Part shown: positions 35,964 through 47,483 of the stretch, piece by piece
Layout of the letters: each line of letters opens with the position of its first letter
Numbering within the stretch: position 1 is the stretch's first letter
NCBI GenBank assembly: GCA_015680685.1
Contig: MNCI01020695.1
Span: forward strand, 216,268 to 280,267
Direction of reading: 5' to 3'
Length of the DNA: 64,000 nucleotides
From: Gnetum montanum
Lineage: Eukaryota; Streptophyta; Gnetopsida; Gnetales; Gnetaceae
Position numbers and translations under genes: made by a program
Notes under the pieces: model-generated
The model's database searches: none
What the model was told of the DNA's origin: nothing
What the model saw: only the letters and a program-made list of their open reading frames with translations

Positions 35964-37640
35964 ATGGACGCAACACTATCAACACCTTTAACTTTGACTG
36001 GCCCATACGGAAAGGTAGTTAGGCAATTCGATCCCACGTTTATAGACATTAACCTCCCCTTAGAAGACGTAACTATAGCTACGTCGGAGATGTCCCCGGA
36101 ATGGCCAGAACAGTTGACGCGCACGCTAGACCTGGAAGCTGGGGACATAACCGAAGACCCCCTTGATGAGGTCTCTATCATTACGCATAAGGGCGAAGCT
36201 AGAACGCTTAAAGTCAGTTCCTTGTTAGAACGAGAAACGCATGATGCCGTAACACAGGTCCTGCAAGATAACATCACTATTTTCGCATGGTCATACGAGG
36301 ATATGCCTAGACTAGATCCCAGGCTAATCCAACATAACATTATCTTAGACCCACAGATCAAAGCAGTTAGGCAAAAATCACGCAAAATCAAGCCAGAGAT
36401 CGCGCTAGCCATGCGTAACGAAATCACCAAACTATATCAAGCTGGTTTCATTTGTGCAGTCGATTACTCAAACTGGGTATCTAACATTGTGATCGTGCCA
36501 GAGAAGACCGGGAGTATACGCATTTGCATAGACTTCCGGGATTTGAACAAGGCCAAAATCAAAGATAATTTCCCGCTCCCGAGTATCAATCAACTAGTCG
36601 ATACAACAGCTGGGCATGCACTCCTATCATTCATGGATGGCTTCTCTGGTTACAACCAGATTCGCATAAACCCAAAACATCAATTAACCACGACATTTAT
36701 GACGCCCTGGGGCACCTTCTGCTACACTATGATGCCTTTTGATCTGAAGAACGCCGGAGCCACGTACGAACGGGCCATGACATACATCTTTAGCGACTAT
36801 CTCTTAGAGAGACTGAATGATTATGTAGACGATATAGCTGTGAAGTCTTTAAAGTCTGAGGATCATTCAGGAGATCTGGAGTTAGTTCTTAAAAGATGCT
36901 CCAAATATGAGCTTCGGCTTAACCAGAAGAAGTGCGTATTCGGAGTCAAAACCGGACGCATGTTGGGGTTTGTGGTATCGGAAACCGGCATATGAGTTGA
37001 CCCTGATAAGGTCAAAGCCATTGTCGAGTTAACGCCTCCAAAAGACCTCAAGCAATTACGCGGGTTACAGGGATGCTTGCAGTTCATACGCCGATTCATC
37101 TCGAGATTAATCGACAAGCTGCACCCTATGCAACATTTGCTAAAGAAGGGGGTTAATTTCGAATGGACGGAGGATTGCCAACGTGCGTTTGATAGTATTA
37201 AATAGGAACTCCAACATTTACCTATGGTTTTCCCTCCACAAAGGGACTTGCCATTTTACATTTACCTCGCAACTTCGGACGTAGCATTAGCAGCATTTCT
37301 TTGTCAAAGGAGGAACGATGGGTCCGAAGTGCCTATCTAGTACCTGAGCCATGCTTTATATGCGTACGAAACGAAGTATAACGAAGTAGAGCGTAATTGC
37401 CTAGCGTAAGTTTTTACGCTTAAGAAATGTAGACATTACCTGTTCCGTAGCCAGGTTAACATTATTCGCAAAAATAACATCTTTAGGACCATCACGCATA
37501 ATTTGTACGAAAGTAGTAGGATCGCTGGCTGGAAAGCTATCACCGCAGAATTTGATCTGCACTATGTTGGCCAATCTTCTACGATGGGCCAAGCGATAGC
37601 CGACTAGTTAGTAACATCCCCGGTTAACAACCAAGCCACA
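35964..37640 (+). pseudogene. Element N reverse transcriptase and first RNase H
   Basis: A 343-codon open frame (35964-36995) contains DNITIFAWSYEDMPRLDP, ARNEI.KLYQAGFI-type sequence, IRICIDFRDLNKA, LSFMDGFSGYNQIRI, MMPFDLKNAGATYERAM and the catalytic YVDDIAVKS. After a TGA at 36993 the same frame continues with VDPDKVKAIVEL.PPKDLKQLRGLQG, the RNase H connection KKGVNFEWTEDCQRAF and the RNase H core (DVALAAFL, YAYETKYNEVER, TLKKCRHYL). TAG stops near 37202, 37339, 37406 and 37605. RT copies the element RNA into DNA; the catalytic YVDD box is intact. Sequence type and the second RNase H that follows place it in the Tat lineage. Confidence 0.93.
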
Positions 37641-38090
37641 ATAGAGCCCGAATTTCCTGATGAACATGTACATAGTCTAAGCCCTGTCTTGACAGGTCCC
37701 GAGGCGACGTTGTATTTCGACGGAGCCTCAACAGCTAGAGGCGGCAGTGCCGCCGCGGTTATTACGCTATCACCTGAGGATGTGAGTCTACACGCTTATC
37801 GCTTGACCTTCCCTTGTATGAACAACGTGGCAGAGTACAAGGGGCTCCTCAGGGGATTGCTAACCACCAGCAAGTTAGATGTGCAACACCTGGCGGTTAG
37901 GGGCGATTCGATGCTTGTCATAAATCAAATCACTGGAGTCTACGCTTGCAAAGCTATACATTTGTAGCCTTACTGCGATCAGGCTAAAGATCTTCTGAGG
38001 CGATTTACGACCTTCGACGCCCAACACGTCCCACGCATTGACAACATGCTGGCCGACGCACTGGCCACCCTGGCTTTACACATGCCTTCA
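37641..38090 (+). pseudogene. Element N second, archaeal-type RNase H
   Basis: In the RT frame, ATLYFDGASTARGGSAAAVI starts an RNase H1-like domain with the four acidic positions visible: Asp in YFDGAS, Glu in NNVAEYKGLL, Asp in VRGDSMLVINQ and Asp in RIDNMLADALATLA. One TAG (37965) interrupts it. A second RNase H between the ordinary RNase H and integrase is the recognised signature of plant Tat elements (Ogre, Retand, RIRE2 relatives). It degrades RNA in RNA-DNA hybrids during reverse transcription. Confidence 0.9.
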
Positions 38091-38219
38091 CACCTGTTTA
38101 ACACTTGCCCTGCATTAATTACAGACTGCGCAGATCCTATCATTCGGATGACGCAAATCTCCTCTCTTCTCGAGGAAAGTACACCTGAATGGTATGACAA
38201 TATTAAAACTTATCTTTTA

Positions 38220-39352
38220 TAGGGTGAGCTACCATTTGCATTAATACGTGCACAGAAAGACGCAATCCGCAAGCAGGCTAGGAAATACGTCATCATCGGA
38301 GACAACACTCTCTGTAGATGCTCCTTTGATGGCGTGTTGCTTACCTGCGTTGACAAAGACCAAGCGCAACACATAGTCGGCGAAGTTCACGAGGGACTAT
38401 GTGGGGGCCACGTAGCACCATGGGCTATGGCCCTAAAAATTCGTCGCTTAGGGTACTACTGGCCACACATGGAAAAAGACTGCCTGACAAAGGTTAAAAC
38501 TTGTGACACGTGTCAACGTCATGCGAACCTCATCCACGTGTCACCCACAGAATTGCATACAACGCAGATAACATGGCCATTTCAACGATAGGGACTGGAC
38601 ATCATAGGACCCATCATGCCAAAATCTTCTGCAGGGCATAGCTTCATTATTACTGCTACTGAGTATTTTACGAAGTGGGTAGAAGCTGTCCCCNNNNNNN
38701 NNNNNNNNNNNNNNNNNNNNNNNNNNNNGAAACCAAATCCTTCTGTGATAACCTAGGCATTAGACAGTCTTTTTCCTCCCCCTATTACCCGCAGGCGAAT
38801 GGTCAAGCTGAAGCATCAAACAAAATAGTCATCAATCTGCTCAAGAAAATGCTCGACGGCAACAAGAGACGGTGGCATGATAAAATCCTCTATGTGCTAT
38901 GGGCGTACCGTACTACATGTAGGATAGCTACAGGTAGTACGTCCTATAGTCTGGTTTACGGATCTGAAGCAATGCTACCTCTCGAATTGCAAATTCCTTT
39001 TCTGAGAATGGTCCTCTCCACCATTATAAATGAGGCTCAACACACCGAGGCTCGGATAATGGATTTGGATTCAGTAGAAGAGAAGTGGATACAGGCTCTT
39101 GATATGATTGAGAAATATCAAGATAAACAGATACAGAAGCATCATCACAACCTTCAGCAGCGTCCGATCAAGAAAGGAGACCTAGTCCTCAAAGCCGTGC
39201 GTGAGCCGGCAGGCAAGTTCTCGGCGAATTGGGAAGGTCCTTTCTCAGTGGTCGACGCATATAGCAACGAAGCTTTCAGACTAGCAGACATCAACGGCAA
39301 TGAACTACCGAACCCTGTAAATCATGTATATCTAAAGCGGTATTACATTTAG
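38220..39352 (+). pseudogene. Element N integrase (one gap, few stops)
   Basis: The zinc-binding end has H and H in VGEVHEGLCGGHVA and CDTCQRH (38334-38591). After a TAG at 38589 the core reads LDIIGPI...FIITATEYFTKWVEAVP; the usual Asp of DYFTKW is Glu. A run of 35 N (38694-38728) covers the second catalytic Asp. The third acid, Glu, is in NGQAEASNKIV. The C-terminal part (to 39352) has KKGDLVLKA, FSANWEGPFSVVDAY (GPF module) and ends VNHVYLKRYYI. The frame after the gap is open for 206 codons. The gap is probably larger than 35 bases, because about 30 to 40 residues of the core are missing. Confidence 0.92.
38694..38728. other. Assembly gap, 35 N
   Basis: N run inside element N's integrase core. 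The frame changes across it. Confidence 1.
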
Positions 39353-39390
39353 CAGTATCTACAGCGCAAGTAATCAGGTATGACAGTATT

Positions 39391-39900
39391 CGTCTGCTAC
39401 AACGCTAAACTGGCATTGATCGTCCGCTACGACACTAAACTGGCATTGATTATCCGCTACGACGCTAAACTGGCATTGATCGTCGGCTACGACGCTAAAC
39501 TGACACTGATCGTCCGTCACGACGCTAAACTGGCGAGTTGTAACCGTCCGCTACGACCTAAAACTGGCAATGTTGTACAGGTCCGCCAAGACGAAAAACT
39601 GGCATCTTTTGCACGCGTCCGCCACGACACTAAACTGGCGCAGGTAAGTAGCCATCTACTGGGACATAAAACCAGCACAGCTTTATCCTTGGGTCATGAC
39701 ACAAAATTGGCATCCACAGCACGGTCTGCTGAGACCATAAATCAGACACCTCACCGTCCGCTACGACGTAAAACTAGCACTCCTCAGTCTGCTCGGACTT
39801 TAAACTGGGACCATGGTCTACTGAGACTTAAAACCAGTAACAGCAGTCTATCGGGACTTAAAACTGGGACTTACAGACTGCTACCATGTAAATCAAGCAA
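39391..39900 (+). repeat. 30-bp tandem repeat array before element N 3' LTR
   Basis: The first units are exactly 30 bases long (39391, 39421, 39451, 39481, 39511), consensus CGTCCGCTACGACGCTAAAC followed by TGGCATTGAT, then increasingly irregular copies to about 39900. Because 30 is a multiple of three, the array stays open and would encode a ten-residue unit like VRYDAKLALI inside a 351-codon frame (39380-40435). Tat elements are known to have variable tandem repeats in this position. Confidence 0.85.
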
Positions 39901-40973
39901 GCATGATCATCTCTGTATAGCTGCACAACCAACGGGATGGGATACTGGGACAGTCCCAGCGTCGCCACCCCACTGGCATCCTACTGATTCCTCGTATAAG
40001 CTAAGAGGCATCTTACTGATCCCTCGGAGATGCCGCCGCCGCGCCCGCTGCAGTGGTAGTACCTCTGAGAGTTTAGCCTCATCAGCCGGAGCCCTCACGA
40101 AATCTTTGTCGATAATGGCCTCGGGAACCTCCGCCAATCATCTCTATCGGACGTCGGCTTTGCAAATTCATCTGGCTGGTTCCTTATACAACCAGTTAGG
40201 TGCACTGTGTCTGATGCCTCTTGGGGAAGATATGCTGGGCCAATCGTTAGGATTAGCGGCTCCGCCCGCATGCTCCGGCTCCTTCTTTACAACCCGACCG
40301 CTCTATCTCACATCAAACAGTGTTTTTTTCAACAACCTCGCCTCTTGTTCGCATGAACAATGGTGTCCTCTACTTTCTTTTGTGGTTGCAGGTTACTTGC
40401 CTTGGAGAATGTCGTCCAAAGGTGCATCCATTTGAGCGGTGAAGTACAACAACATGTTGAAATGGCTACTTGGGTTTGCCCGACCATTTAAATCTGCATA
40501 CCTCTACCTCTCACAAATCCTACCCTTAGCTCTTGTTTCCCTTCATCCCCACCACCCGCTTCCCATACGCAAAAGCTATATATCCAAGTATTCATTTTCC
40601 GTACTCACACCAGCAGAGATATCGCAGAAGTGACGTGCCACGCTCCTTTTGCATGCATTCCTGCTACAATCTGTAACAGAGAAATCTCAGATTGATGCGC
40701 TATGCTCGTCTGAAAGCATTCCTGTTGACATAAATGAGCGTACATTTCTGTGCGTACGTGCGTATTTCATGCCCCTACCATCATAACTCATTTTGCATCT
40801 TCCCCGAACCTGTTTCCAGCTATATCCCTCTATCTCCCATAACTTCCGGCTTTGCTCTTCCATGTTGACAAGGCAACACTTGAGTAGCCATGGATGGACG
40901 CTGTTCTTGCTTCTACCAATTCGGTGTTTCGCATTCTTTGTTGACGTCTTTCGGGAAAGCCCTCTAACCGTCA
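39901..40973. other. Element N 3' untranslated region, no gene recognised
   Basis: About 1.07 kb between the tandem array and the polypurine tract. It includes the tail of the 351-codon frame (Ser/Leu-rich, no motif). I see no conserved domain on either strand. Confidence 0.5.
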
Positions 40974-40984
40974 ACAAAGAGGGG
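40974..40984 (+). other. Polypurine tract, element N
   Basis: ACAAAGAGGGG just before CCAT and the LTR start TGAAACAC at 40989. GCCCTCT about 20 bases upstream could pair with part of it. Confidence 0.65.
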
Positions 40985-40988
40985 CCAT

Positions 40989-42463
40989 TGAAACACTGTG
41001 AAAATTACGAGTCGGCCTCAGGCAAAGATTCGTAATTCAAGCGAGAGCACGCATCATCTTTGTTCAAGGACAAGTTTATGCTCTATTAAGCACGGTAGCG
41101 TAATGAGCGTAATAAGCTCCAAAATAGTTGAAGGCAAAGTCTAGAGAAGCACAACAGTTCGACACTTTTTCTAGTGGCGTATGGATAACTTGTCTTTACG
41201 CTCGTTACGCGGCGGTGCGTACCATTGTGTATTTCATCACTAAGGCTATACATTATTTACGCTTCGTTATGTGCGGCTGCGTAGTGAGCGTAAATTAGAC
41301 ATTATTTACGCTTCGTTATGCGCAGCTGCGTAGTGAGCGTAAGTTAGACATTGTCTACGCTGCGTTAAGCGCAGCTGCGTAGTGAGCGTAAGACAATTTT
41401 GAGCCTATTATTTTTTGTACCAGATTACGCTCATACACGCAAAACAACGTGAATGAGTGTAATATAGCCTAAAAGCAATTGAAACACGCTCAACATGTAC
41501 CTGCTCTTCACACGCACAACACGCAAACGAGCGTGTTGTGCGTAGTCACAGTCTGACTTAAAATGGTCATGACAACGTAACCCGAAATATCCGGGACCCA
41601 CGTCATCAGGGTTGCGCCTTTTTATGGGACCCCACAGCCTATAAATAGACCAGTTGACAAAGATACAAAAAAAGGGGGGGAGGCAAAAAATCAAAAGGGC
41701 AAGAGCATTTTCGGAGCAAGGAAGCACTTATCACCTTGAGCAGAGAAACAAAGAGCAACCTTTTGGCAACTGTCGACAGCACCATCCTTCAGCAAGAACA
41801 GAGCACAGTGCGCTTGAGCCTTAGCAACAAGAGAGATCATTCCTTTGGGGAAGATATGACTTTCTTCATTAGCGATTGCTGCCCTGAGCAGAATCTACTC
41901 AAAGCAAAAAAGTAGAACAAGAATTGTGAGATCTTCTCGCCCAGTTTGCAGGCTCTACCGGTCAGAAACAGTTGATCGGCAGACGTCAGAGCTTGACCTT
42001 CCTTGCATCCCAGCTTTGACCTACGAGGTAGATCAGACTTTTGTCTGGGCAGTTTCCTTGTTGTTTTGTGCTTATTTTTTTGCATCAAGTTATTGGGGGT
42101 CTCTCCCATTGTAATGTGACATACAAATCATACATTCTTTCAAAAATCGAAACATAGATCTTTGAAAATCACGCATTTCTCTCCTGATTAGCATCTCTTT
42201 GGTGTGTTTGACGTTATCATCGTAGCGATCCATCCACGTCGTTTTCCTCCCATTTCACGATCCCTCGAATCAAATCGAAGCACGCAAAGATCCGTAATCT
42301 CCATCGTTTTACTGACCCGTAAGTCCCTGTCTGATCGACAAGACCGTTCAGGGTGCCACGAATTCGCTTTTTCCAGCATAGCCGTCATGCGGATCCGTGG
42401 TTAAAACTGTATACACGGAACCTCGGTCGGTATTTCTAGCTACCGACGTTTTCTGTCGTTACA
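40989..42463 (+). repeat. 3' LTR of element N
   Basis: 1475 bp, TGAAACACTGTG...TCGTTACA. TATA box at 41640-41647. It has three 49-50-bp repeats (41244-41391) where the 5' LTR has two, and about 41 extra bases near 41845-41885. Confidence 0.93.
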
Positions 42464-42468
42464 GGTAG
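42464..42468 (+). repeat. Target-site duplication GGTAG (right) of element N
   Basis: Same five bases as at 26021-26025. The gag reading of element C continues directly after it (CAGTCCTTAGAACC). Confidence 0.9.
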
Positions 42469-43254
42469 CAGTCCTTAGAACCAAAATCCATTCGAAGGTG
42501 GAGTACAATGCTAGAACTATTTAATGATAAGTATCAAACATAGTCCCAGGTGTCCAACCTATGAAAGAAAATCCAAGGATGGAAGCAAGAAAATCACGAA
42601 CCCTTGGATGCTGCCATGGGCCATTATTATGCACTGTTACATTGTTGCTTGGGCCATGGTTACACGTAGCAAGATCAATTACGTCATCTCATAGATGGAC
42701 TTAGGCATGAAACTAGGAGAACCCTTGGAATGTATGCCTAAGGGAGATTATCAAAGCTTAGGTCCCATTAGGTCCATAGATTGCTGGAGCAAGTAGCTAA
42801 GGAAGAAGGGGAGCTATGTAACAGAGAAAGTGTGGAAGAGTACAACCGAGATCCTTCCCTCCAAAAAAGGGGAGTGAGATTCTGTGAGGAGGAGGAAGAG
42901 TTACCACTCAAAGAGATGGTGAATAGGAAAACCTTACTACTTCAAAAATTAACAGCAAAAGTGTTGGCAAAGGTCGACCAAATGTGGGACTCCCTAGATT
43001 GTAGATTTGAAACCATTCTTAAAATTGTAGAGGAGTCTAAGGAGCGAGGTAGTGACTATGACAAAAAGAAAAAGAGGGACATGGACCATGCACATAACAA
43101 AGGTAAGGGTAAAATGGCCATCACCAAAGAGGTTTTGGATTCTACTACAGACAATGACAGTGGATGTGAGATATGCCAATATGACCATCCTAAGGGATGT
43201 TGCCCAGTAATCTCGCATCTACAAGAGTCTGGAGTGTATGCACTCAACCCATGA
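42464..43254 (+). pseudogene. Element C gag, second part
   Basis: Continues the frame interrupted at 26020: QSLEP.SIRRWSTMLELFND, LIDGLRHETRRTLGMYA, then a 157-codon open stretch (42781-43254) with EQVAKEEGELCNRESVEEYN, KVDQMWDSLDCRFETILKIV and CEICQYDHPKGCCPVISHL ending YALNP. This C-terminal half of gag is the least damaged copy among A to D and shows the family's Cys/His block in place of a CCHC knuckle. A proline/glutamine-rich stretch to about 43930 links it to the protease. Confidence 0.82.
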
Positions 43255-43929
43255 CTTAAAAAATGGCAAGCACCCTGACGGTTACCTTATCCCCAAGGTA
43301 ACCCAAGGCAGTTCCACCAACTGTTAACGTATTATCCAAGTGGAACTCTGCCACAACCTATTGAGCAACACCAGCAGTGGAAATACCCACAGTCATGGGG
43401 TATGCCACCATCCACATGAATAATACCCTTACCGACAACCAGATCCATATGGCTATTACGTGCAGTAGCCAATCTCTCCACGTGATTGTTGGTCATGATA
43501 CACCACAACGTCACTATCAAGCTTAGGAGTATTATAGGACTCCTCTTAGGAGAGACAACCCATACACATACCATCCTCCAAATCCATCCGCAACTCTCAC
43601 ACTGATAGCTCCATTACCACCTGCTCCAGCAATGCAAGGGGAACTCCCCACTCAACTGCAACAACACAATGCTACGAGAGCTGTGAACCTCCAACCCGCT
43701 ACTGGTTCTGACAACCGTACAAATAAAAGACCTTTCTTTAGAATCAACAATCCAACCAAGCTCTCACAACCACAAGCAGTTGAGCCTCTGAATGCTTCTC
43801 CATCAAATAAGGCTTCAGAGCTCCCTTCAAACCAAAAACAGAGCTCAAAGCACATGATTATGTTAACACATGCCATCACTGACCGGATTAAAGTGGGCCA
43901 CCTTCCTAGGAAATTATTTACCCCAGAAG

Positions 43930-44815
43930 CCCTTTAATCTATCTCCAAGTCACTGGGAATGAACCACGTAAAGCTCTTATGGACTCAGGTTCCGAAGTTA
44001 ACTTAATATCACAAGAGATGTTTAAAGCCTAGAACTTGCCTCCACTAAAGAAGAGCAATATTCACTTAGAGATGGTTGACCAGTCCATCATTGTTCCCTT
44101 GGGACTAGTGGAGGACATCGTTACCACTATGTGTGGGTGGTCATACCCGACTGATTTCCTAGTGATACAAGTAAACAATGATAAATGGGACTTCCAAATA
44201 ATAATGGAAAGGACATGGCTAAGTACCATAAATACATGCCTAGGAATCTGTGATCTTTTCCTAGAAATATCTAAGGAAAACACTTCTGGGAAGATCGAGA
44301 CAAAGAAAGTTCCATGCATCATATACAGTGATACAGGGTGTGATTGCATACAGGAATGTTCATCATTGCTTGCATGCAACCGGTGTGCCCAAGAAATTAA
44401 CATACAAAAGTGCCTGTATGTAGCAACCACACAACAAGAATACACCCAATGGTTGATAGTTGATCAAGAGAGTAACTCACCAACATGCATGGAACTGACT
44501 AGGGGAACAAATTGCATCCACGTCAAAGGCATAGATGCACTAGAGCAAGAGCGTCACCAACTTGCAACCTTGAACCTGAAAACATCAATAGGGGGAAGCT
44601 GGAAATTCCTAAAAACTTTAAACAAGCACTCTGATAAAAGATTACTAGTCAATGTGCAACAGACCAACTTTACCATGAATCTAGAATGGTCAATGCACAT
44701 AATACCTTGGAGAAGGGATGACCTCGCTCATTATTTCAAATCTCCCCCTTCCAACTTAGTCATGGGGGAGATGGCCACCTCTGCTGATCAATTGAGGCCC
44801 TCAGTTCCTTTTTAA
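43930..44815 (+). pseudogene. Element C protease fused by deletion to integrase tail
   Basis: The active site reads ALMDSGSEVNLISQEMFKA (about 43973-44028), then after one TAG a 259-codon open frame (44036-44815). It starts PPLKKSNIHLEMVDQSIIVP, passes the IIMERTWL motif (normally MGRAWL) and a Cys-rich stretch CIIYSDTGCDCIQE...ACNRCAQE, as in A, B and D. After about residue 190 it jumps to sequence equivalent to the far C-terminus of integrase (LLVNVQQTNF against LVNIQQVKPF in D). So RT, RNase H and nearly all integrase were deleted while the frame stayed open. Protease could still be made, but no polymerase. Confidence 0.75.
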
Positions 44816-46667
44816 GTTTTTGTTTTACACATTTTTGTTGTACAAATTTCTTTCACTTTTCTTGTTTTTTTTTGCAACATCATATATACTTTTTCATTTA
44901 TTTGTGTGTTTTTTTTTTTTTTTAAATTCTTCACCTAATAAGTGCTCCTAATGGTGGTATGAACTGTATTTTATTGGTTGCTAATGTTTGGTTTTTACCT
45001 TTGAGTTATAATGCTGATACTAAGGTATGGTTCTTTTGATATAATAGGAAATGAGTCCACATCATCTATGCATCCATGAATTTCTATGGTCTCTCTTGGC
45101 TTTGAACTGTATAGTCCCTTTCTTTCAATAATAAGAACTATCAACAAATTGATGACTGGGCATTTCTCAAACTAAGGAAGGACTCAAGGATTGAAAGTGT
45201 GTGACTTCAAGGGGATTTGATGCACTTGCGCTGGCCATTCTCTTAGGTGTTTGGATGTTTTCTTCTTGAGTTTTCCTTACCATTCCGATGTTGCTCCATT
45301 ATTGGAAATCTGAGCTACTAAAAATAATAAGTCTTTACATGGTGTGGTTTGTACGCAAAAAAAAAACGAAAAAAAGAAAAAAAAAAGAATGAGAATTCAA
45401 AGCACACCCCTTAGACGAAATAATCATATGGGCTACAAGCATTGGTTATGGAACTAAATAAACATGTTCCCTCTAACTAAGGCCCCTTCTTACTTCCTAC
45501 TTTCTCCTTTTTTGTTTTGTCGGAATGGTGGTGACTTTTTGGCAGAAGCATTCTTGCTCCTTCAAGTGGATGGATTGGCCAAATGTATTAATGCGAAGTC
45601 AGTGGATGTGGATTATTTGAGGCTAGATTTGGAATGAGATCTACTAAGTCACATTAACCATTAATACACAAGGGGTTGTACACCACCTTGTTCTTGAGAC
45701 TCCATTCCATTCTCCTCTTTCCATCATTCTTTCCCCATTTTCCATCACATTGTCGGTTGTATCAATAGTCCATATTTTGGTTTATGCATTGTTTTCTTTT
45801 TGGTAAATTATTGTGGTTAAGACTTTAACTCTTGCTTCCAAATGACATTTCCAGAGCCTACGGACTCTTTGAATGTGGGATTGTCAGGGCATTAAGGGCA
45901 TGAGCTTGCTTCGAGGAGGACCCACTAGCATTCCTACTTAGTGCATTAGTTAACTTCTTTCCCTTAAACATTTCTGCAATCAACATCTATTTTGTTCATT
46001 TCCATCTTTGACATCCATTTTATCGGTGTTGTCATGGTTTCTTTTTCTCCATCTTTCTTCTTCCTTATCTTTTTCCATTCTATCGCTACTGGAGGTTCGC
46101 TCTTAGTCATGGGGGTCCTGGTCCAATTTTTTCAATTTTCTCCTAACCCCTACAACTTGGGTAGTCACTAGTGTTATATCTCCAGAATCTGTATTAGCCA
46201 TATCACAACTCATCCAATGGACTGTACACCAAGGCAAGGTATCAACTGCATTGCGATTTAGTTATTCTTGCTAATATGAAATTGTGTTGTGTGTGCAAAT
46301 GGTAATCATACAACAATGGACTGGTGCTGGAGGAAACACTTAGGATGGACTGGTGCTGGAATATTTTTGCAAGGAACAAGATCGATGGTGTAGTTATGGA
46401 AGGACAACGAAAGGTGCATTTTTGGCATCGGCAGCAACACATCTTCTTTTCCTTATCTCTCTTTCTCTCTTCTCTCTCAGCTACCAAATAAGGCTAGATG
46501 TCAAATGTGTATAGTGTTCACTCTTGTTATCATAAACACTAATTTTGTCATGTATTGTAATGATGATCTATTCACATGTCACCCCATTTACCATTAGTAT
46601 CATTCAAGTCAATAATCCCATATCTTCCCAATATTTTGTAAGGAACTTGAGGATGAGTTTTTATTTA
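44816..46667 (+). other. Element C 3' region, no gene
   Basis: About 1.85 kb sharing landmarks with A and D: GTGTGACTTCAAGGGGATTT (45209), AAGCACACCCCTTAGACG (about 45400), GAGGACCCACTAGCATTCC (45913) and AACTTGAGGATGAGTTTTTA (46643). The extra ORF of A and D is missing. T- and A-rich tracts lie at 44860-44925 and 45355-45390. A minus-strand frame of 81 codons (46487-46242) has no support. Confidence 0.6.
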
Positions 46668-46679
46668 GTCTTGGGGGTA
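46668..46679 (+). other. Polypurine-like tract, element C
   Basis: The bases just before the 3' LTR read GTCTTGGGGGTA; the G run is the purine core. Element D has a related but altered sequence at about 61430-61440. Confidence 0.45.
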
Positions 46680-47483
46680 TGATGAGCCGCGATATCATGT
46701 ACGTGATATCACGTACACGATATCGCCCCCATGATATCGTGGCCTGTTGTAATGTCTATAAATAAGAGGTGGCTTTCCCTGTTCTAGGCATTTAGATTTA
46801 GACCCTTAGCCAAACTCTTGTAGTTTTACCATTCCAGAGTTAGAATAATTTCCATGTGCCCACAGTAGGAGTCTTAAAGTGAATAGATCTTTATTCGAGC
46901 AAATTATACTTGAGCACACATTTGTGTACAGTAATAAAGATGAACTTTCTGATAAACCTTGCAACATGTGGACTAAAATAAATATAAATTAATTATTGTT
47001 AAATGTTTAATTACTTTCCTAGATAATTAATCTCTCAACCCTTGAATCTCCTAGTTAAGTGCACTCAATATGACCACTTCAAGCATGTGTGTAACGCTTG
47101 GTAACCCAATAACAAGTAGCGTTTGTTAATCCTAGCAGCGTTGCACTGGTTCAGGGTGTGTGTGGAAAGTGGGAATGAATATTGGTGTTAGGAAAATTAG
47201 AACTTAGTTAGTGAATAGTCAATGAAAGTTAGTCACTTAGTTCTCTTCACCTTCCCCTATTAGCATAAGACATTAAAAAGATAAAAGATATAAAAATCAT
47301 ATACCTCAAGCTTACTTAACCATACAACCATGAAAAGACAAGTAAGTTTGGGAAGATAGCGATTGATTAACCTTAAGTGTTCCATTAAGGCGTGTAAGCA
47401 CTTAGTCCTTGGAGTTTGACTGGATCGCACATGAGATGCTCGTATTCATATGGTTGAGTGTAGGCGTACCTCACCACTCATCA
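46680..47483 (+). repeat. 3' LTR of element C
   Basis: 804 bp, TGATGAGC...CTCATCA. TATA box at 46757-46764. The U3 start has four GATATC words in a different spacing from the 5' LTR. Confidence 0.92.

Larger units (their letters stand above)
26026..42463 (+). mobile_element. Element N: Tat/Ogre-type retrotransposon with antisense gene
   Basis: LTRs of 1385 and 1475 bp (TGAAACAC...TTACA/ATACA) with a perfect GGTAG duplication in element C's gag. Order: 5' LTR, primer site, gag, protease, a 4.5-kb spacer with a multi-exon antisense gene, RT, RNase H, a second (archaeal-type) RNase H, integrase, 30-bp tandem repeats, polypurine tract, 3' LTR. The doubled RNase H, a spacer between protease and RT, and tandem repeats before the 3' LTR are hallmarks of the plant Tat lineage. 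The reading frames are mostly continuous with scattered stops, so it is younger or less damaged than its host element C. Confidence 0.93.
23921..47483 (+). mobile_element. Element C: RT-less Athila-like retrotransposon interrupted by element N
   Basis: Both LTRs begin TGATGAGC and end CTCATCA (23921-24737, 46680-47483). The flanks are ACTTT before and ACTTC after, a 5-bp target duplication with one change. Internal order: primer site, gag (split by N), protease with a 259-codon open frame, then directly the 3' region. Compared with element D, RT, RNase H and most of integrase (D about 54075-56855) and the extra ORF are absent. Without N the internal region is about 5.5 kb. It would have needed enzymes from a relative to move, unless the deletion happened after insertion. 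Confidence 0.85.

Noticed and set aside
39391-39660. CRISPR-like regular repeats
   Set aside because: The units are directly adjacent without spacers, and the context is a plant retrotransposon.
39380-40435. 351-codon open frame after element N's integrase as a real protein
   Set aside because: The first half is translated 30-bp tandem repeat and the rest has no motif. Openness follows from the repeat unit lacking stops.
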